A stretch of DNA of 64,000 nt from Candidatus Melainabacteria bacterium (GTDB lineage: Bacteria > Cyanobacteriota > Vampirovibrionia > Obscuribacterales > Obscuribacteraceae): positions 100,007-164,006 of the forward strand of contig RXJR01000005.1 in the NCBI GenBank assembly GCA_003963305.1, read 5' to 3'. A program made the translations under genes and the position numbers. Every line of letters begins with the position of its first letter. The stretch's first letter is position 1. This document shows, one piece after another, positions 33,428 through 42,591 of this stretch. The notes beneath the pieces were generated by a model. The model searched no databases, was not told the origin of the DNA, and worked only from the letters and a program-made list of their open reading frames with translations.

Positions 33428-33880
33428 TTATTTGCTCTCTGCTTCAACAGACGAAGGTCTTGCCGTTTTCGCTTTGATCCACTGAAACAAGTGCAGAACC
33501 ATGCGGATGCTGCCGAAAATTATAGACAGGATGCCCACAGTCATCCAGGTGAAAGGCGAATGCTGCTCGGCCAGGTGCTTCCGCACGATAATCATGTCGT
33601 TAGTGAAATTCGTATCTGGAATGTAAAAGGCAACCAGTAGAAGAAATCCGATGATAGTGTTGAGAACGCCGAAGACAACCCAGGGCCATCCTGGTTTCCA
33701 GGCATACAGCAAGGGGAAAAATCCGACCAGAAGCATCCCATCAGGTACCCAACCAAGTGGAGAACGTGCTGGTATTACAAACGCAAGAGCAAAACCTAAA
33801 ATCCATAATACGGTAGAGGCAATTGCTGCAATTTTGGCGCCGCCGGTTTTCTTCTTCTCTTTTACAGTAGTTTCAGCCAT
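33428..33880 (-). CDS. Four-helix-type small membrane protein
   Basis: 150 residues. Hydrophobic segments: AIASTVLWILGFALAFVIPA, DGMLLVGFFPLLYAW, WVVFGVLNTIIGFLLLVAFY and WMTVGILSIIFGSIRMVLHL, suggesting four transmembrane helices with a Lys-rich cytosolic N-terminus. Its start overlaps the stop of the TOPRIM gene by eight bases, so both are made from one message. No known family. A membrane partner of the TOPRIM protein is a reasonable hypothesis because of the overlap. Confidence 0.65.
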   Translation of the reverse strand: MAETTVKEKKKTGGAKIAAIASTVLWILGFALAFVIPARSPLGWVPDGMLLVGFFPLLYAWKPGWPWVVFGVLNTIIGFLLLVAFYIPDTNFTNDMIIVRKHLAEQHSPFTWMTVGILSIIFGSIRMVLHLFQWIKAKTARPSSVEAESK

Positions 33881-35141
33881 TCTCCGCCGCCACCTCAGCC
33901 AGGAACTTCACTATCTGCACAAATTCTTCGGGCACATCACGGGCGGTATCAAGACTATCGGCGATAGATTTAGCGAAAGCTATTTTATCGAAGTCACCAA
34001 GTTTTCGTTCTTTCCATAACTTGTTTAAAACGGCTTTGCGACTGCCTCTACCGGTAATCTCATCAGGCGCAACCGGGCGAACTAAACCATGAAATGATTC
34101 CAGATATTTATTCAAGTGACGAGCGAAGGTGGCCGTGTCAAAAGTATCTTCGATCTCACCTGACCTGAGAACGAAAAGCCTGTCGCAATCTCGAACTGCA
34201 TCACTGATAAGAGACGCCTGCTCTTCTGCATCTCTGTCCAGAATACAGACAATCGGCAAAGCGACGAGATCACGCAAAAATAGATACCGTTTCGCCACTT
34301 GTTTGGCACCGCCAGCGGAGACAATCATAAATGCCTGGCTCTGGAAATCAACTCCCATGACCTTTGCGAAACGAGGCAATAGTACCTCCTCAGTTGGTCC
34401 TTCCACTATGACAATCGTTCGCGGCATAAAGCCACCAGGCAAATCAGACCTGAAGACTTGCAGAAGTCTGAGGAATCCAGCATGCACTGAAGCGAAAAAC
34501 TTAGCATCGAATTTGGCTTCAGCGATGAATTTCTCGTCAATCTGCTTCAGCGCCGCAAGCAGAAAGGCTGCCAGCATACTGCCGCTCCATGGTCCATCAC
34601 CTTTCAGATAAGACCAATCAGGCGTCGCCACGAAGCAATGATTAAGCCAGTGAATTTGACCTGGTGATAAATTTGCATCTTGAAACCAAGTCTCAAGCCC
34701 CCGCCGGAATTGCGAGGAATGTCCCTGACTCGGCTCGGAAGCACCGCTTTCGATAGCCCAACTGGCAAAAGCAATCTCTTCGAAACAACCAATCTCCTCG
34801 AGAGCCAACAGAACGCTGAGAAGCCTGGAAGAATCTGGAGTTGGACGCCCCCCGTAAATAGCGTCAAAAAGCTCGTCTTGCTTATCCTGTTTGGCATTAT
34901 TCAGGTCTCTCTCTCTGGCAACTGAATACTTCAGCTGCCTGGCCATAAACTTCTTCAAGCGAGTGCAGCGACTTGATGGTTCGTCGAATAAAAGATACTT
35001 CTGCAACATCGACCAGAAGTCTTCTGCCGAGAGCGGAGGAAACGCACTCAGGTCCGAGTTGTATTTGTCACCAACAATTTTCAAATGTGTACTCTCGACC
35101 AAATCCGTAAAAGCAAGCGCACGCTTTAGTTCTGTGCCCAC
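33873..35141 (-). CDS. OLD-family TOPRIM domain protein
   Basis: 422 residues. The TOPRIM fold lies at about 238-345: RTIVIVEGPTEEVLLPRFA (catalytic Glu) and VCILDRDAEEQ (Asp-x-Asp), as in the OLD nuclease class. The N-terminal 235 residues are helical and lack an ABC-type ATPase, so this is not a full OLD (about 580 residues with Walker motifs). OLD-like TOPRIM proteins act in DNA cleavage, including phage defence. GTG start with AGGA four bases upstream. It is coupled by overlap to the small membrane protein downstream and divergent from the MATE gene. Confidence 0.75.
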   Translation of the reverse strand: MGTELKRALAFTDLVESTHLKIVGDKYNSDLSAFPPLSAEDFWSMLQKYLLFDEPSSRCTRLKKFMARQLKYSVARERDLNNAKQDKQDELFDAIYGGRPTPDSSRLLSVLLALEEIGCFEEIAFASWAIESGASEPSQGHSSQFRRGLETWFQDANLSPGQIHWLNHCFVATPDWSYLKGDGPWSGSMLAAFLLAALKQIDEKFIAEAKFDAKFFASVHAGFLRLLQVFRSDLPGGFMPRTIVIVEGPTEEVLLPRFAKVMGVDFQSQAFMIVSAGGAKQVAKRYLFLRDLVALPIVCILDRDAEEQASLISDAVRDCDRLFVLRSGEIEDTFDTATFARHLNKYLESFHGLVRPVAPDEITGRGSRKAVLNKLWKERKLGDFDKIAFAKSIADSLDTARDVPEEFVQIVKFLAEVAAENG

Positions 35142-35165
35142 TAGATCCTAGCATCACATCCTTAA

Positions 35166-35201
35166 TGACAATTTTTCGTGATATCCCCTTTCCTATTGTC
35201 A
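35166..35201. promoter_or_regulatory. Inverted repeat between divergent TOPRIM and MATE genes
   Basis: TGACAAT (35166-35172) and ATTGTCA (35195-35201) are perfect 7-base inverted arms 22 bases apart. They could be back-to-back -35-like TTGTCA elements of divergent promoters, or a repressor site. The -10 partners are not clear. Confidence 0.35.
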
Positions 35202-35240
35202 TCTCTTTAGTTACGCTAGAGATTCGTCCATAAATTTTTC

Positions 35241-36653
35241 GTGCGGGCTTTAGGTATGGTTGCACTTCAAGAGCTTGAAGATATTTGCGTGCAGGATGGT
35301 CAGGATTCCGTGATCACATCCGGCTCGACGTGGGCAGCCATCTGGCACATGTCCTGGCCTTCGCTCGTGCAGATGATCACAATTGCTGCAGCCAGCTTCG
35401 TCGATGTCTGGGTAGCCGGCAAGTTAGGCAGCGACGTGCAAGCCGCTATCGGTGTCGGTGGGCAGGTCTGGTTCTTCATGATCATGCTGGCCGTGGCACT
35501 GTGCGCAGGCGCAACTGCGATCGTCAGCCGTTACTGGGGTGCGAAAGACATGGAAGGCGCCATCGAGGCAGCCAGACAGTCACTCGTATTCGGACTGCTT
35601 TTCGGCATAAGCTCCGCAACGGTCGGCTTCCTGCTCGCCAAGCCGTTCTTTCACCTGCTTGGCTCTTCACCCAAGGTGGAGGATCTGGGCTGGCAATACA
35701 TGAAGTGGGATATCTGGTCACAGATTCCGTTCACGATGTTGTGGATCACAAACTCCATATTCAGAGCTAAAGGCAACGCGAAGACGCCTATGGCTATATG
35801 GATTTTGATGGTATCGCTCGTCATCGCGCTCGACTTCACGTTCTGCCTTGGACCGTTCCACTTCGGCATCGCCGGGTTCGGAATGGCCTGGCTTCTGGCT
35901 GGAACAATCGGAACGGCAGTGGCGCTGTACATTCTGAGCAAATCCGACATCGGAGATTGTTTGAATCCAAAGCTCATCTTGCACACTGGTTTCAACAAAG
36001 AGTGGATTGTGCGACTGATGAAGATAGGCATCCCAGCCTGTATCCAGGACATCGCATGGGTCGGAGGAAACTTCGTTCTCTTCCTCATCTTTGCCCAGAC
36101 CAAAGACCCGACCTCGTGCCAGGCGGCATGGGCTATCGGTCTGAGACTGGAAGAGATGGTAGCGGGTCTGCCCATACATGCATTGAGCATGGCCATCGCC
36201 ACCATTGTCGGACAGAATCTCGGAGCAAAACAGCCAGACAGAGCTGAGAAAGCAGGATGGCAGGTGGCAGCTGTGGGCAGCGCCTTCAACTTGTTATGCG
36301 GAGTGTTGATGTTCTGCTTTGCAGAGCAGATCGCCCGGGTAATGAGTGCAGACGAAACTGTCGTACAGCACACAGCGTCATACCTGCGTATCATCGGCAT
36401 CTGCGAACCATTCGTGGCAGCATGGATTACCTTGTTCGGTGCAATGCAAGGAGCCGGTTACACGAACTGGCCGATGTGGGTGAGCTGCTTCTTCCTGACC
36501 GCCGTAAGACTGCCGCTGGCGTATTACCTGACGGTGACACTGCAGTGGGGACCAAGCGGTACGTGGACAGCGATGTCATCCACAGCCATGGTGATTGGTT
36601 TGATCGCTATCTGGCGCTTCAAAACAGGCATCTGGAAGAACCAGAAGGTCTGA
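35241..36653 (+). CDS. MATE-family efflux transporter
   Basis: 470 residues with about 12 hydrophobic segments, arranged as two halves. MATE features: WPSLVQMITIAAASFVDVWVAGKLG in helix 1-2, GAxAIVSRYWGA (GATAIVSRYWGAKD) in helix 3, and the second-half counterpart IATIVGQNLGA. It probably exports cationic drugs or metabolites in exchange for Na+ or H+. Start may be GTG at 35241 or ATG at 35256; neither has a strong site. A strong terminator at 36661-36699 follows. The gene is single. Confidence 0.9.
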   Translation: MRALGMVALQELEDICVQDGQDSVITSGSTWAAIWHMSWPSLVQMITIAAASFVDVWVAGKLGSDVQAAIGVGGQVWFFMIMLAVALCAGATAIVSRYWGAKDMEGAIEAARQSLVFGLLFGISSATVGFLLAKPFFHLLGSSPKVEDLGWQYMKWDIWSQIPFTMLWITNSIFRAKGNAKTPMAIWILMVSLVIALDFTFCLGPFHFGIAGFGMAWLLAGTIGTAVALYILSKSDIGDCLNPKLILHTGFNKEWIVRLMKIGIPACIQDIAWVGGNFVLFLIFAQTKDPTSCQAAWAIGLRLEEMVAGLPIHALSMAIATIVGQNLGAKQPDRAEKAGWQVAAVGSAFNLLCGVLMFCFAEQIARVMSADETVVQHTASYLRIIGICEPFVAAWITLFGAMQGAGYTNWPMWVSCFFLTAVRLPLAYYLTVTLQWGPSGTWTAMSSTAMVIGLIAIWRFKTGIWKNQKV

Positions 36654-36660
36654 TCACCGA

Positions 36661-36699
36661 TCAAAGCTCGGACAAATTTGTTCGAGCTTTGAACTTTTT
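36661..36699 (+). terminator. Terminator after the MATE gene
   Basis: A 10-bp stem TCAAAGCTCG/CGAGCTTTGA encloses a loop that itself contains the palindrome ACAAATTTGT, followed by ACTTTTTC. Lies seven bases after the MATE stop. Confidence 0.8.
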
Positions 36700-36797
36700 C
36701 GATGATTTCTTCGTAGTAACTAATGTCAGAGCAAGGGCGGAAGAGACAACGTTTCAGCCTTTGCGGCTTTAGCTATTAACGCTTACAGAGGTGAATC

Positions 36798-37289
36798 ATG
36801 GCAAGAAAACAGAGCCTGCTGGAAAAGTTCGACTATGGTGTGCCGAAAATTCGGCTGTGCCTGGTCAACGAACACAAAATTGCGCGCGAGCCCTATCCGA
36901 TCCAATCGCCACTGGACGCCAGCAGGCTCTTGAAGCCGCTCAGACAGGCAAGTGAAGAATACTTCCTCAGCCTGCATCTAAACGCAAGAAACGAGGTGAT
37001 AGGCATTCATGAGGTATCTCACGGTACACTTTCATCCAGCCTTGTGCATCCACGAGAAGTCTTCAAAGCCGCACTGATGGCTAACAGCTACGCAATCATC
37101 GTTTGCCACAATCATCCCAGTGGCTCGACGATTACTCCCAGCAAAGAAGACATTGACACAACAAAACAACTTCTCAATGCCGGCAAATTGATGGGCATTG
37201 CAGTCATCGATCATTTGATTGTCAGCCCTCTCCAATCAGATGATGTTTACAGCTTGCGCGAAAACATGCCGCATCTCTGGCAAAAATAA
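36798..37289 (+). CDS. RadC/JAB-domain protein (short form)
   Basis: 163 residues. A JAMM/MPN domain is visible: HEVSHGTLSSSLVHPREVFK, VCHNHPSG and S-K-E-D (HxHx7SxxD-type metal site) and AVIDHLIVS. The N-terminal helix-hairpin-helix of full RadC (about 220 residues) is missing. The family is widespread, and its role is unclear. GAGGTGAATC precedes the ATG. Standing alone between MATE and ispG. Confidence 0.85.
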   Translation: MARKQSLLEKFDYGVPKIRLCLVNEHKIAREPYPIQSPLDASRLLKPLRQASEEYFLSLHLNARNEVIGIHEVSHGTLSSSLVHPREVFKAALMANSYAIIVCHNHPSGSTITPSKEDIDTTKQLLNAGKLMGIAVIDHLIVSPLQSDDVYSLRENMPHLWQK

Positions 37290-37442
37290 AACTGTTACAG
37301 ACTGAAGATTTCGAGTGACAAAGTTAACTGCAGACAGGCTGATCGTTAAGAGCCGGTCAGATTGGAGGGAAACCTTCATTACAAAGCGAAATTGCAACAG
37401 CACTTTCATTTAAAATTTAGTGGCTATCCAAGGGGTTTGACA

Positions 37443-38669
37443 ATGGTCAAGAGACGCGAATCGGTGCCGGTCAAAGTAGGCAATGCCGTCATTGGCGGAG
37501 GCGCGCCAGTGCTTGTGCAATCAATGACGAATACACCGACCGAAGACTACAAGGCAACAGCACAACAGATCAAAGAACTTGCTCAGGCCGGTTCAGAAAT
37601 TGTGCGCATCACCGTCAACACTCGCGATGCGGCGGCAGCTGTGCCAAAAATTGTTTCTGAACTGGAGAAACAATCGCTAGATATACCTATCGTCGGCGAC
37701 TTTCATTACAACGGTCATCTGCTTCTAACTGACTTTCCCGATTGCGCCAGACTGCTGGCAAAATACCGAATCAATCCGGGCAACGTCGGCTGGGGCGAAA
37801 AGCACGACGAGAACTTCCAACGCATGATCGATGCCGCCTTAAAGTGGAATAAGCCCGTGCGTATCGGAGTCAACTGGGGCTCGCTAGATCAAGACTTGCT
37901 CGCCAAAATGATGGACGAAAATGCTCAGGCTCCTGAGCCGGTCGATTCGCACGAAGTGCTGATTCGAGCCATTGTAGAAAGTGCCATTCAGTCAGCAAAA
38001 ATGGCAGAAAAACTGGGACTGAGCCGAGACAAAATTATCTTGAGCGCCAAAGTTTCTGAAGTCCCAGACATGATAGAAGTCTACAGGCGACTGGCAGCGA
38101 GATGCGACCATGCTCTGCACCTGGGTCTGACGGAAGCGGGTATGGGCATGAAGGGCACTGTAGCGTCGACTGCAGCACTGGCAGTACTTCTGATGGATGG
38201 AATCGGCGACACTATCCGCGTCAGCCTCACGCCGCGCCCGGGGGCAAGCCGCACCGAAGAAGTAGAAATTTGCCAGCAGATTTTGCAATCAATCGGGCTT
38301 CGCTCTTTCACGGCGCAAGTGACAGCCTGTCCTGGTTGTGGGCGAACAACAAGCACCCTCTTTCAGGAAATGGCACAAGACATTCAGAAGTATCTCGTTG
38401 AGAAAAGACCCACCTGGCAAAAACTCTACCCCGGTTCAGAAGAGCTCAAAGTGGCTGTAATGGGTTGTATTGTTAACGGACCTGGTGAGTCTAAACACGC
38501 TAACATCGGCATTTCACTGCCGGGCACAGGCGAAGATCCCAAAGCACCTGTTTTCGTCGATGGTCAACATGTCACCACACTTAGTGGCGCGACAATCGTG
38601 CCTGAATTTATTAAGATGCTCGACTCATATGTGCAAAATAAATTCGGGCTGACCGCACCCGTGAAATAA
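37443..38669 (+). CDS. ispG: (E)-4-hydroxy-3-methylbut-2-enyl-diphosphate synthase
   Basis: 408 residues from the ATG at 37443, preceded by AAGGGG seven bases upstream; the 27 codons before it are not conserved. Reductively opens MEcPP in the MEP pathway of isoprenoid synthesis using a [4Fe-4S] cluster. Motifs: [11 protein letters not shown] near the start, [11 protein letters not shown], and the cluster cysteines in [12 protein letters not shown] and [11 protein letters not shown]. It shows that this organism uses the MEP pathway. No other isp/dxs genes are adjacent. It is convergent with etfA, with a perfect hairpin between. Confidence 0.95.
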   Translation: MVKRRESVPVKVGNAVIGGGAPVLVQSMTNTPTEDYKATAQQIKELAQAGSEIVRITVNTRDAAAAVPKIVSELEKQSLDIPIVGDFHYNGHLLLTDFPDCARLLAKYRINPGNVGWGEKHDENFQRMIDAALKWNKPVRIGVNWGSLDQDLLAKMMDENAQAPEPVDSHEVLIRAIVESAIQSAKMAEKLGLSRDKIILSAKVSEVPDMIEVYRRLAARCDHALHLGLTEAGMGMKGTVASTAALAVLLMDGIGDTIRVSLTPRPGASRTEEVEICQQILQSIGLRSFTAQVTACPGCGRTTSTLFQEMAQDIQKYLVEKRPTWQKLYPGSEELKVAVMGCIVNGPGESKHANIGISLPGTGEDPKAPVFVDGQHVTTLSGATIVPEFIKMLDSYVQNKFGLTAPVK

Positions 38670-38682
38670 GATCACCACAGTA

Positions 38683-38711
38683 GAATGCCGCGCTTTGAAA
38701 GCGCGGCATTC
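38683..38711. terminator. Perfect hairpin between convergent ispG and etfA
   Basis: GAATGCCGCGCTT pairs exactly with AAGCGCGGCATTC around a 3-base loop (13 bp). No T run follows on either strand, so it may act as a bidirectional terminator or RNA-stabilising hairpin rather than a classic intrinsic terminator. Confidence 0.6.
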
Positions 38712-38773
38712 GATTCAGCTTATTCAAGACAAATCTGGTGAGACCAGCAATCGGCTCAGCCAAACTTACCGTG

Positions 38774-39757
38774 TTAGTTGTTTTCGTGAAGCTTGCGTAC
38801 TTCTTCAGTAATTTTCGGTACAACTTCCATAACGTCACCAACAACGCCATAGTTTGCGTATTTGAATATTGGTGCTTCAGGGTCCTTGTTTATCGCCACG
38901 ATCACTTTAGAAGAAGACATTCCGGCAAGATGCTGAATCGCGCCAGAGATGCCGACTGCAATGTAGAGCTGAGGGCTTACAGTTTTTCCTGTTTGACCGA
39001 CCTGGTGTCCATGATCGATCCAACCTGCGTCCACAACGGCGCGGCTGGCTCCAAGTGCAGCTCCCAGAACGTCGCAGAGATTTTGCAAGATAGGCCAGTT
39101 CTCCGGTCCCTTGATGCCTCTGCCACCAGATACGATGATAGCGGCTTCGCTCAGTTCAACCTTCTGACCTTCTGCAGAATGCGTGGCGGTCACTTTGGCT
39201 CGCACCTGAGCCGGCTTTACAGAAAGCTCTTCAACAGTCGCCTGGTGAGCGGCATCCTGCTCATTAGCCGGAAACACATTCGGTCGCAAAGTAACAAAAG
39301 CGAGCGGTGCGTTGAATTCAAATACACCCAGTGTTTTGCCGGAGTACATCGGCTTGATTGCTTCCAGACCTGAGCCGTTTGCTCTCAATTCGCTCACATC
39401 CGAAACGCATGGTGCATCCAGGCGTGCCGCTGCTCGCGGCATCAAATCTTTAGACAGCGCCGTTACAGCGGCAAAGACAAACTTAGGATCAGCTTTAGCT
39501 ACTGCATCTGCAATAGCAGCGGCATATCCTTCGGTCGAATAACTGGCGAAATCTGCGCCTTCAACGGTGTAGATTTTGCCTGGTTTGTACTTATTGACCT
39601 CGGCAACCGCGGTTTTCGCACCTTCACCAACAACAACTGCGCTGACTGGCTCATTCATCTTGGAGGCCTGACGCACAGCTTCAGACAGTGCTTCAGCGCT
39701 GGCTTTGCGAATTTGACCGTTGCGCTGTTCAATGAAAACCAAAATACCTTGTGACAT
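38774..39757 (-). CDS. etfA: Electron transfer flavoprotein subunit alpha
   Basis: 327 residues. Binds FAD and passes electrons from acyl-CoA and other dehydrogenases. The C-terminal FAD domain shows GGRGIKGPENW, ASRAVVDAGWIDHGHQVGQTGKTVSP (in two blocks) and ISGAIQHLAGM, then YGVVGDVMEVVP. GGAG six bases before the ATG supports the start. Downstream of etfB by 21 bases. The acceptor (ETF:quinone oxidoreductase) is not in the window. Confidence 0.95.
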   Translation of the reverse strand: MSQGILVFIEQRNGQIRKASAEALSEAVRQASKMNEPVSAVVVGEGAKTAVAEVNKYKPGKIYTVEGADFASYSTEGYAAAIADAVAKADPKFVFAAVTALSKDLMPRAAARLDAPCVSDVSELRANGSGLEAIKPMYSGKTLGVFEFNAPLAFVTLRPNVFPANEQDAAHQATVEELSVKPAQVRAKVTATHSAEGQKVELSEAAIIVSGGRGIKGPENWPILQNLCDVLGAALGASRAVVDAGWIDHGHQVGQTGKTVSPQLYIAVGISGAIQHLAGMSSSKVIVAINKDPEAPIFKYANYGVVGDVMEVVPKITEEVRKLHENN

Positions 39758-39778
39758 TTCTTTCTCCTAGAATAAAGG

Positions 39779-40561
39779 TTAGATAACTCGTGCTTCGCTG
39801 CGCAACAGCTGAACCAGTGTTTTTGCTTGAGTATCGGGGTCGCCTTCGATCTTCTTGCCCGACGGGCGATCTGGAGGCATGAGCATCTCTTTCAATTTGA
39901 CTTTGCGCTGGTCTCCACCAACTTTTCCTTTCACTCCAAGAGCGGCTGCATCTTTGACAGCAATTTCTTTTTTGCGAGCAGCCATTACACCTTTGATCGA
40001 TGAGTAGCGGGGCTCGTTCAGTCCTTTCTGGGCGCTGAACACAGCAGGCAGTGAACCTTCTACTGTGTCATGTGCACCTTCGACTTCGCGCTCGGCTTTA
40101 AATTTGCCGGCTTCGATTTCCAGCTTCATCAACACTGTCGCTTGAGGCAAGTCGAGCAATTCAGCCAGAATCGAGGGCACCTGGTTGTTGTCGCCGCCGA
40201 CGCCTTGCTGACCGCAAAGAACAACATCATAGCCACCATCTTTGATGGCAGCAGCGAGAACCTTGCCGGTGCTCAGAGGGTCCAAATTCTTGAAATCGTC
40301 ATCTTTCAAGTGAATCGCTGAATCGATGCCACGGGCAAGCGAGTCACGAATCACGTCTGTGCACTCATCTCCACCCATCGAGATCACGACCGTCTCACCG
40401 CCGTGCTTCTCTTTGATTCTCAAAGCCTCTTCGACCGCAAACTCATCGTATGGGCTAGTGATAAAACGCACACCGCTTAGGTCGATATTCGTCTTGTCGG
40501 CGCTGACGACGATCTTAGCTTCCGTGTCAGGCACGGCTTTCACACACACAGCAATCTTCAA
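39779..40561 (-). CDS. etfB: Electron transfer flavoprotein subunit beta
   Basis: 260 residues from the TTG at 40559-40561, which has AGGAGG seven bases upstream and gives the family N-terminus MKIAVCVKAVPDT; the longer reading adds nine non-conserved residues. Partner of EtfA; its AMP-binding adenine half shows VKAVPDTEAKI, NIDLSGVRFITSPYDEFAVEEA and GQQGVGGDNNQVP. The first gene of an etfBA operon. Starting with TTG is a recurring trait in this window. Confidence 0.93.
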   Translation of the reverse strand: MKIAVCVKAVPDTEAKIVVSADKTNIDLSGVRFITSPYDEFAVEEALRIKEKHGGETVVISMGGDECTDVIRDSLARGIDSAIHLKDDDFKNLDPLSTGKVLAAAIKDGGYDVVLCGQQGVGGDNNQVPSILAELLDLPQATVLMKLEIEAGKFKAEREVEGAHDTVEGSLPAVFSAQKGLNEPRYSSIKGVMAARKKEIAVKDAAALGVKGKVGGDQRKVKLKEMLMPPDRPSGKKIEGDPDTQAKTLVQLLRSEARVI

Positions 40562-40680
40562 GGACTTTCCTCCTGCCAATTTACGCAAAGAAATTATAAG
40601 TTTCGCGGCGCGGAAACCGGGATTTTTACCACATTCCTTAATTAGGAATTGGCAGCAGGTAGTAAAGGGAGCGCTCTTTT

Positions 40681-41475
40681 CTAGAGCTTCTCGTCCAGAC
40701 TGTTGTTATGCGGCGTTTCAACGCCAGCCGACGAGCCCGAGGTCGTCGAACCAGACTCTACAATTGCACCGGAACCGTTGCGCTTGGGATAAGTAAGGAT
40801 GCCGTGCTCAGACAGATAACATTTTTCCTGGTCACACCAGACAATTTGTTCGACCAGCTCATCCGGGTCGTCAACGACGGTTATTAGGTCAAGCTCGACT
40901 TCTGAAAGGAAGCCTCGGCGCACAACATCAGTGCGCAGCCAATCCAGGAGCGGCTGCCAGAATTTGGAATCGACCAGAAAGAGCGGAAAGTGCTTGATAC
41001 GCCGGGTTTGAATCAATGTCAGGGCTTCGAATAATTCGTCAAGCGAGCCAAAACCACCCGGCATGATCACAAATGCCATGGCGTATTTGACAAACATCAA
41101 TTTACGCACAAAGAAATATTTGAAGTCCACAGAGACAGTCTGATGCCGGTTGCCTTGCTGCTCGCGCGGCAGTTGAATATTCAACCCAATAGATGTACCG
41201 CCGGCGGCGAGTGCACCTTTGTTACCGGCTTCCATAATTCCCGGTCCGCCGCCTGTGATTACAGCGAAACCTCTTTCAGCCAGCTTGCGGGCGATCACCT
41301 CCGCTAATTTATACTCCTCAGAATCAGGTCCGCAGCGAGCTGAGCCAAACATCGATACGGCCGGACCTATCTTTGACAATTCGTCGAAGCCTTCGACCAG
41401 CTCGGCCATGATTCTGAAAATGCGCCACGTATCGCGCGCAGTCATTTCATCTAAGACGAATTGTGTGTCCGACAT
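40681..41475 (-). CDS. LOG family (cytokinin riboside 5'-monophosphate phosphoribohydrolase-like)
   Basis: 264 residues. The Rossmann-like LOG fold with VITGGGPGIMEAGNKGA and the signature PGGFGSLDE (PGGxGTxxE, with Ser for Thr), plus the preceding MFGSARC and the helical N-terminus. Enzymes of this family cleave the N-glycosidic bond of (modified) AMP; the prior name lysine decarboxylase is a misannotation. Substrate unknown. GGAAG lies near the ATG. Immediately after holA on the same strand (29 bases). Confidence 0.88.
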   Translation of the reverse strand: MSDTQFVLDEMTARDTWRIFRIMAELVEGFDELSKIGPAVSMFGSARCGPDSEEYKLAEVIARKLAERGFAVITGGGPGIMEAGNKGALAAGGTSIGLNIQLPREQQGNRHQTVSVDFKYFFVRKLMFVKYAMAFVIMPGGFGSLDELFEALTLIQTRRIKHFPLFLVDSKFWQPLLDWLRTDVVRRGFLSEVELDLITVVDDPDELVEQIVWCDQEKCYLSEHGILTYPKRNGSGAIVESGSTTSGSSAGVETPHNNSLDEKL

Positions 41476-41504
41476 ACTTACTTCCTCGAATCACTCGATA
41501 TTGT

Positions 41505-42572
41505 TTAACCGGCAAGAAAAACTTGCAAGGCATGACTCTCAGGAATCATCCCCGTTTTGATCGAATTTTCCAATCTCGTCAAATCAAGGCGCTTTTCGAT
41601 CAGTCTTTCCAACGGGATCTTGGAGATTCTCTTGAGATCTTTTTCTATCATAAACTCCTTTGCCTTGAGTTCGCCTGCCACCCGACGTACTAATTCATTC
41701 ATCGGCAATTCGCGGCGCAGCACCCCCGGAGGAGTAGGCAAGTCGTGATTGAACTTCTCGCACAACGACTTCATCAGTATCCACTTTGAGATCATCGTTT
41801 GCATGGTGGCAATAATTGGCATAGCACTCTGCCTGGTCAAAAGTTCTTCCGCGCTGGCAAGGGCTTCTTTGCCTTTGCCGCTCAACCAGTAATCAGCCAG
41901 GGCAAAAACATGTGAATGGTATGGACTGAGTTGAACGACAGCCTGATAGGTAATGTGATTTCCAGGCAAAACGTGGATAGCCGCTTTCTCGATTTCGGCT
42001 GCGATCTGCCTCAAGTTAGCTTCAGTGCCGTCAAGCAGGTATGTGATTGCTTGATCTTCAATGGTCGCACCGTGCCGTTTTGCTTCGGTACGACACCACG
42101 AACTCAACTTGCCGTTGGGACTGCCAACGTAGAATTTTTCCTTCTCGAATTTTTCAATTTTGGCGTGCTTCTGCGCTGCTTTAGTGGTTTTCAGCGTCTG
42201 ATCGAGATTGAAAGGGCAGGCAAAAATCACATACGTGTTCGCTGCCACTGATGCCAGTGACTTTTCCAGATCATCTAAGAGGCGTTCTCTGTCTTTCTCT
42301 TTCCCCTTACCTTCGGATTCGGATTTGCCGCCTTCATCGCCGCTTTTGGAGCGCTTTTTCGTAAACAACTCGCAGCGATCGATGAGCACAAGCTTATTGC
42401 CCGGACCAAAGGGCAAGGTCCCCGCTGCTTCGATAATCTCTTGCAGGGGCGGATTATCGAGGCGCAAAAAATTCACCGAAGCCCAGTTTGAATCAACCAG
42501 AGTGGCGCGCAAATCCTGAACTCGCCTGGAAAGTTCGAACTCTTCATCACCGGCAACAATCAATACTGGCAA
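41505..42572 (-). CDS. holA: DNA polymerase III subunit delta
   Basis: 355 residues, normal length. The clamp-loader subunit that opens the beta sliding clamp. Weakly conserved family, recognised by the N-terminal strand LIVAGDEEFELSRRVQDLR, NLDQTLKTTKAAQKHA, AITYLLDGTEANLRQIAAEIEKAA and the C-terminal helices that end in LTRLENSIKTG. Start TTG with AGGA seven bases upstream. Lies 19 bases after phoU, so it may be in the phoRBU transcript. Cytoplasmic. Confidence 0.85.
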   Translation of the reverse strand: MPVLIVAGDEEFELSRRVQDLRATLVDSNWASVNFLRLDNPPLQEIIEAAGTLPFGPGNKLVLIDRCELFTKKRSKSGDEGGKSESEGKGKEKDRERLLDDLEKSLASVAANTYVIFACPFNLDQTLKTTKAAQKHAKIEKFEKEKFYVGSPNGKLSSWCRTEAKRHGATIEDQAITYLLDGTEANLRQIAAEIEKAAIHVLPGNHITYQAVVQLSPYHSHVFALADYWLSGKGKEALASAEELLTRQSAMPIIATMQTMISKWILMKSLCEKFNHDLPTPPGVLRRELPMNELVRRVAGELKAKEFMIEKDLKRISKIPLERLIEKRLDLTRLENSIKTGMIPESHALQVFLAG

Positions 42573-42591
42573 ATGTCTTTCCTACACGAAG

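Noticed and set aside
35651..36400. 249-codon minus-strand frame over the MATE gene
   Set aside because: Antisense shadow; the plus-strand frame has clear MATE motifs and twelve hydrophobic segments.
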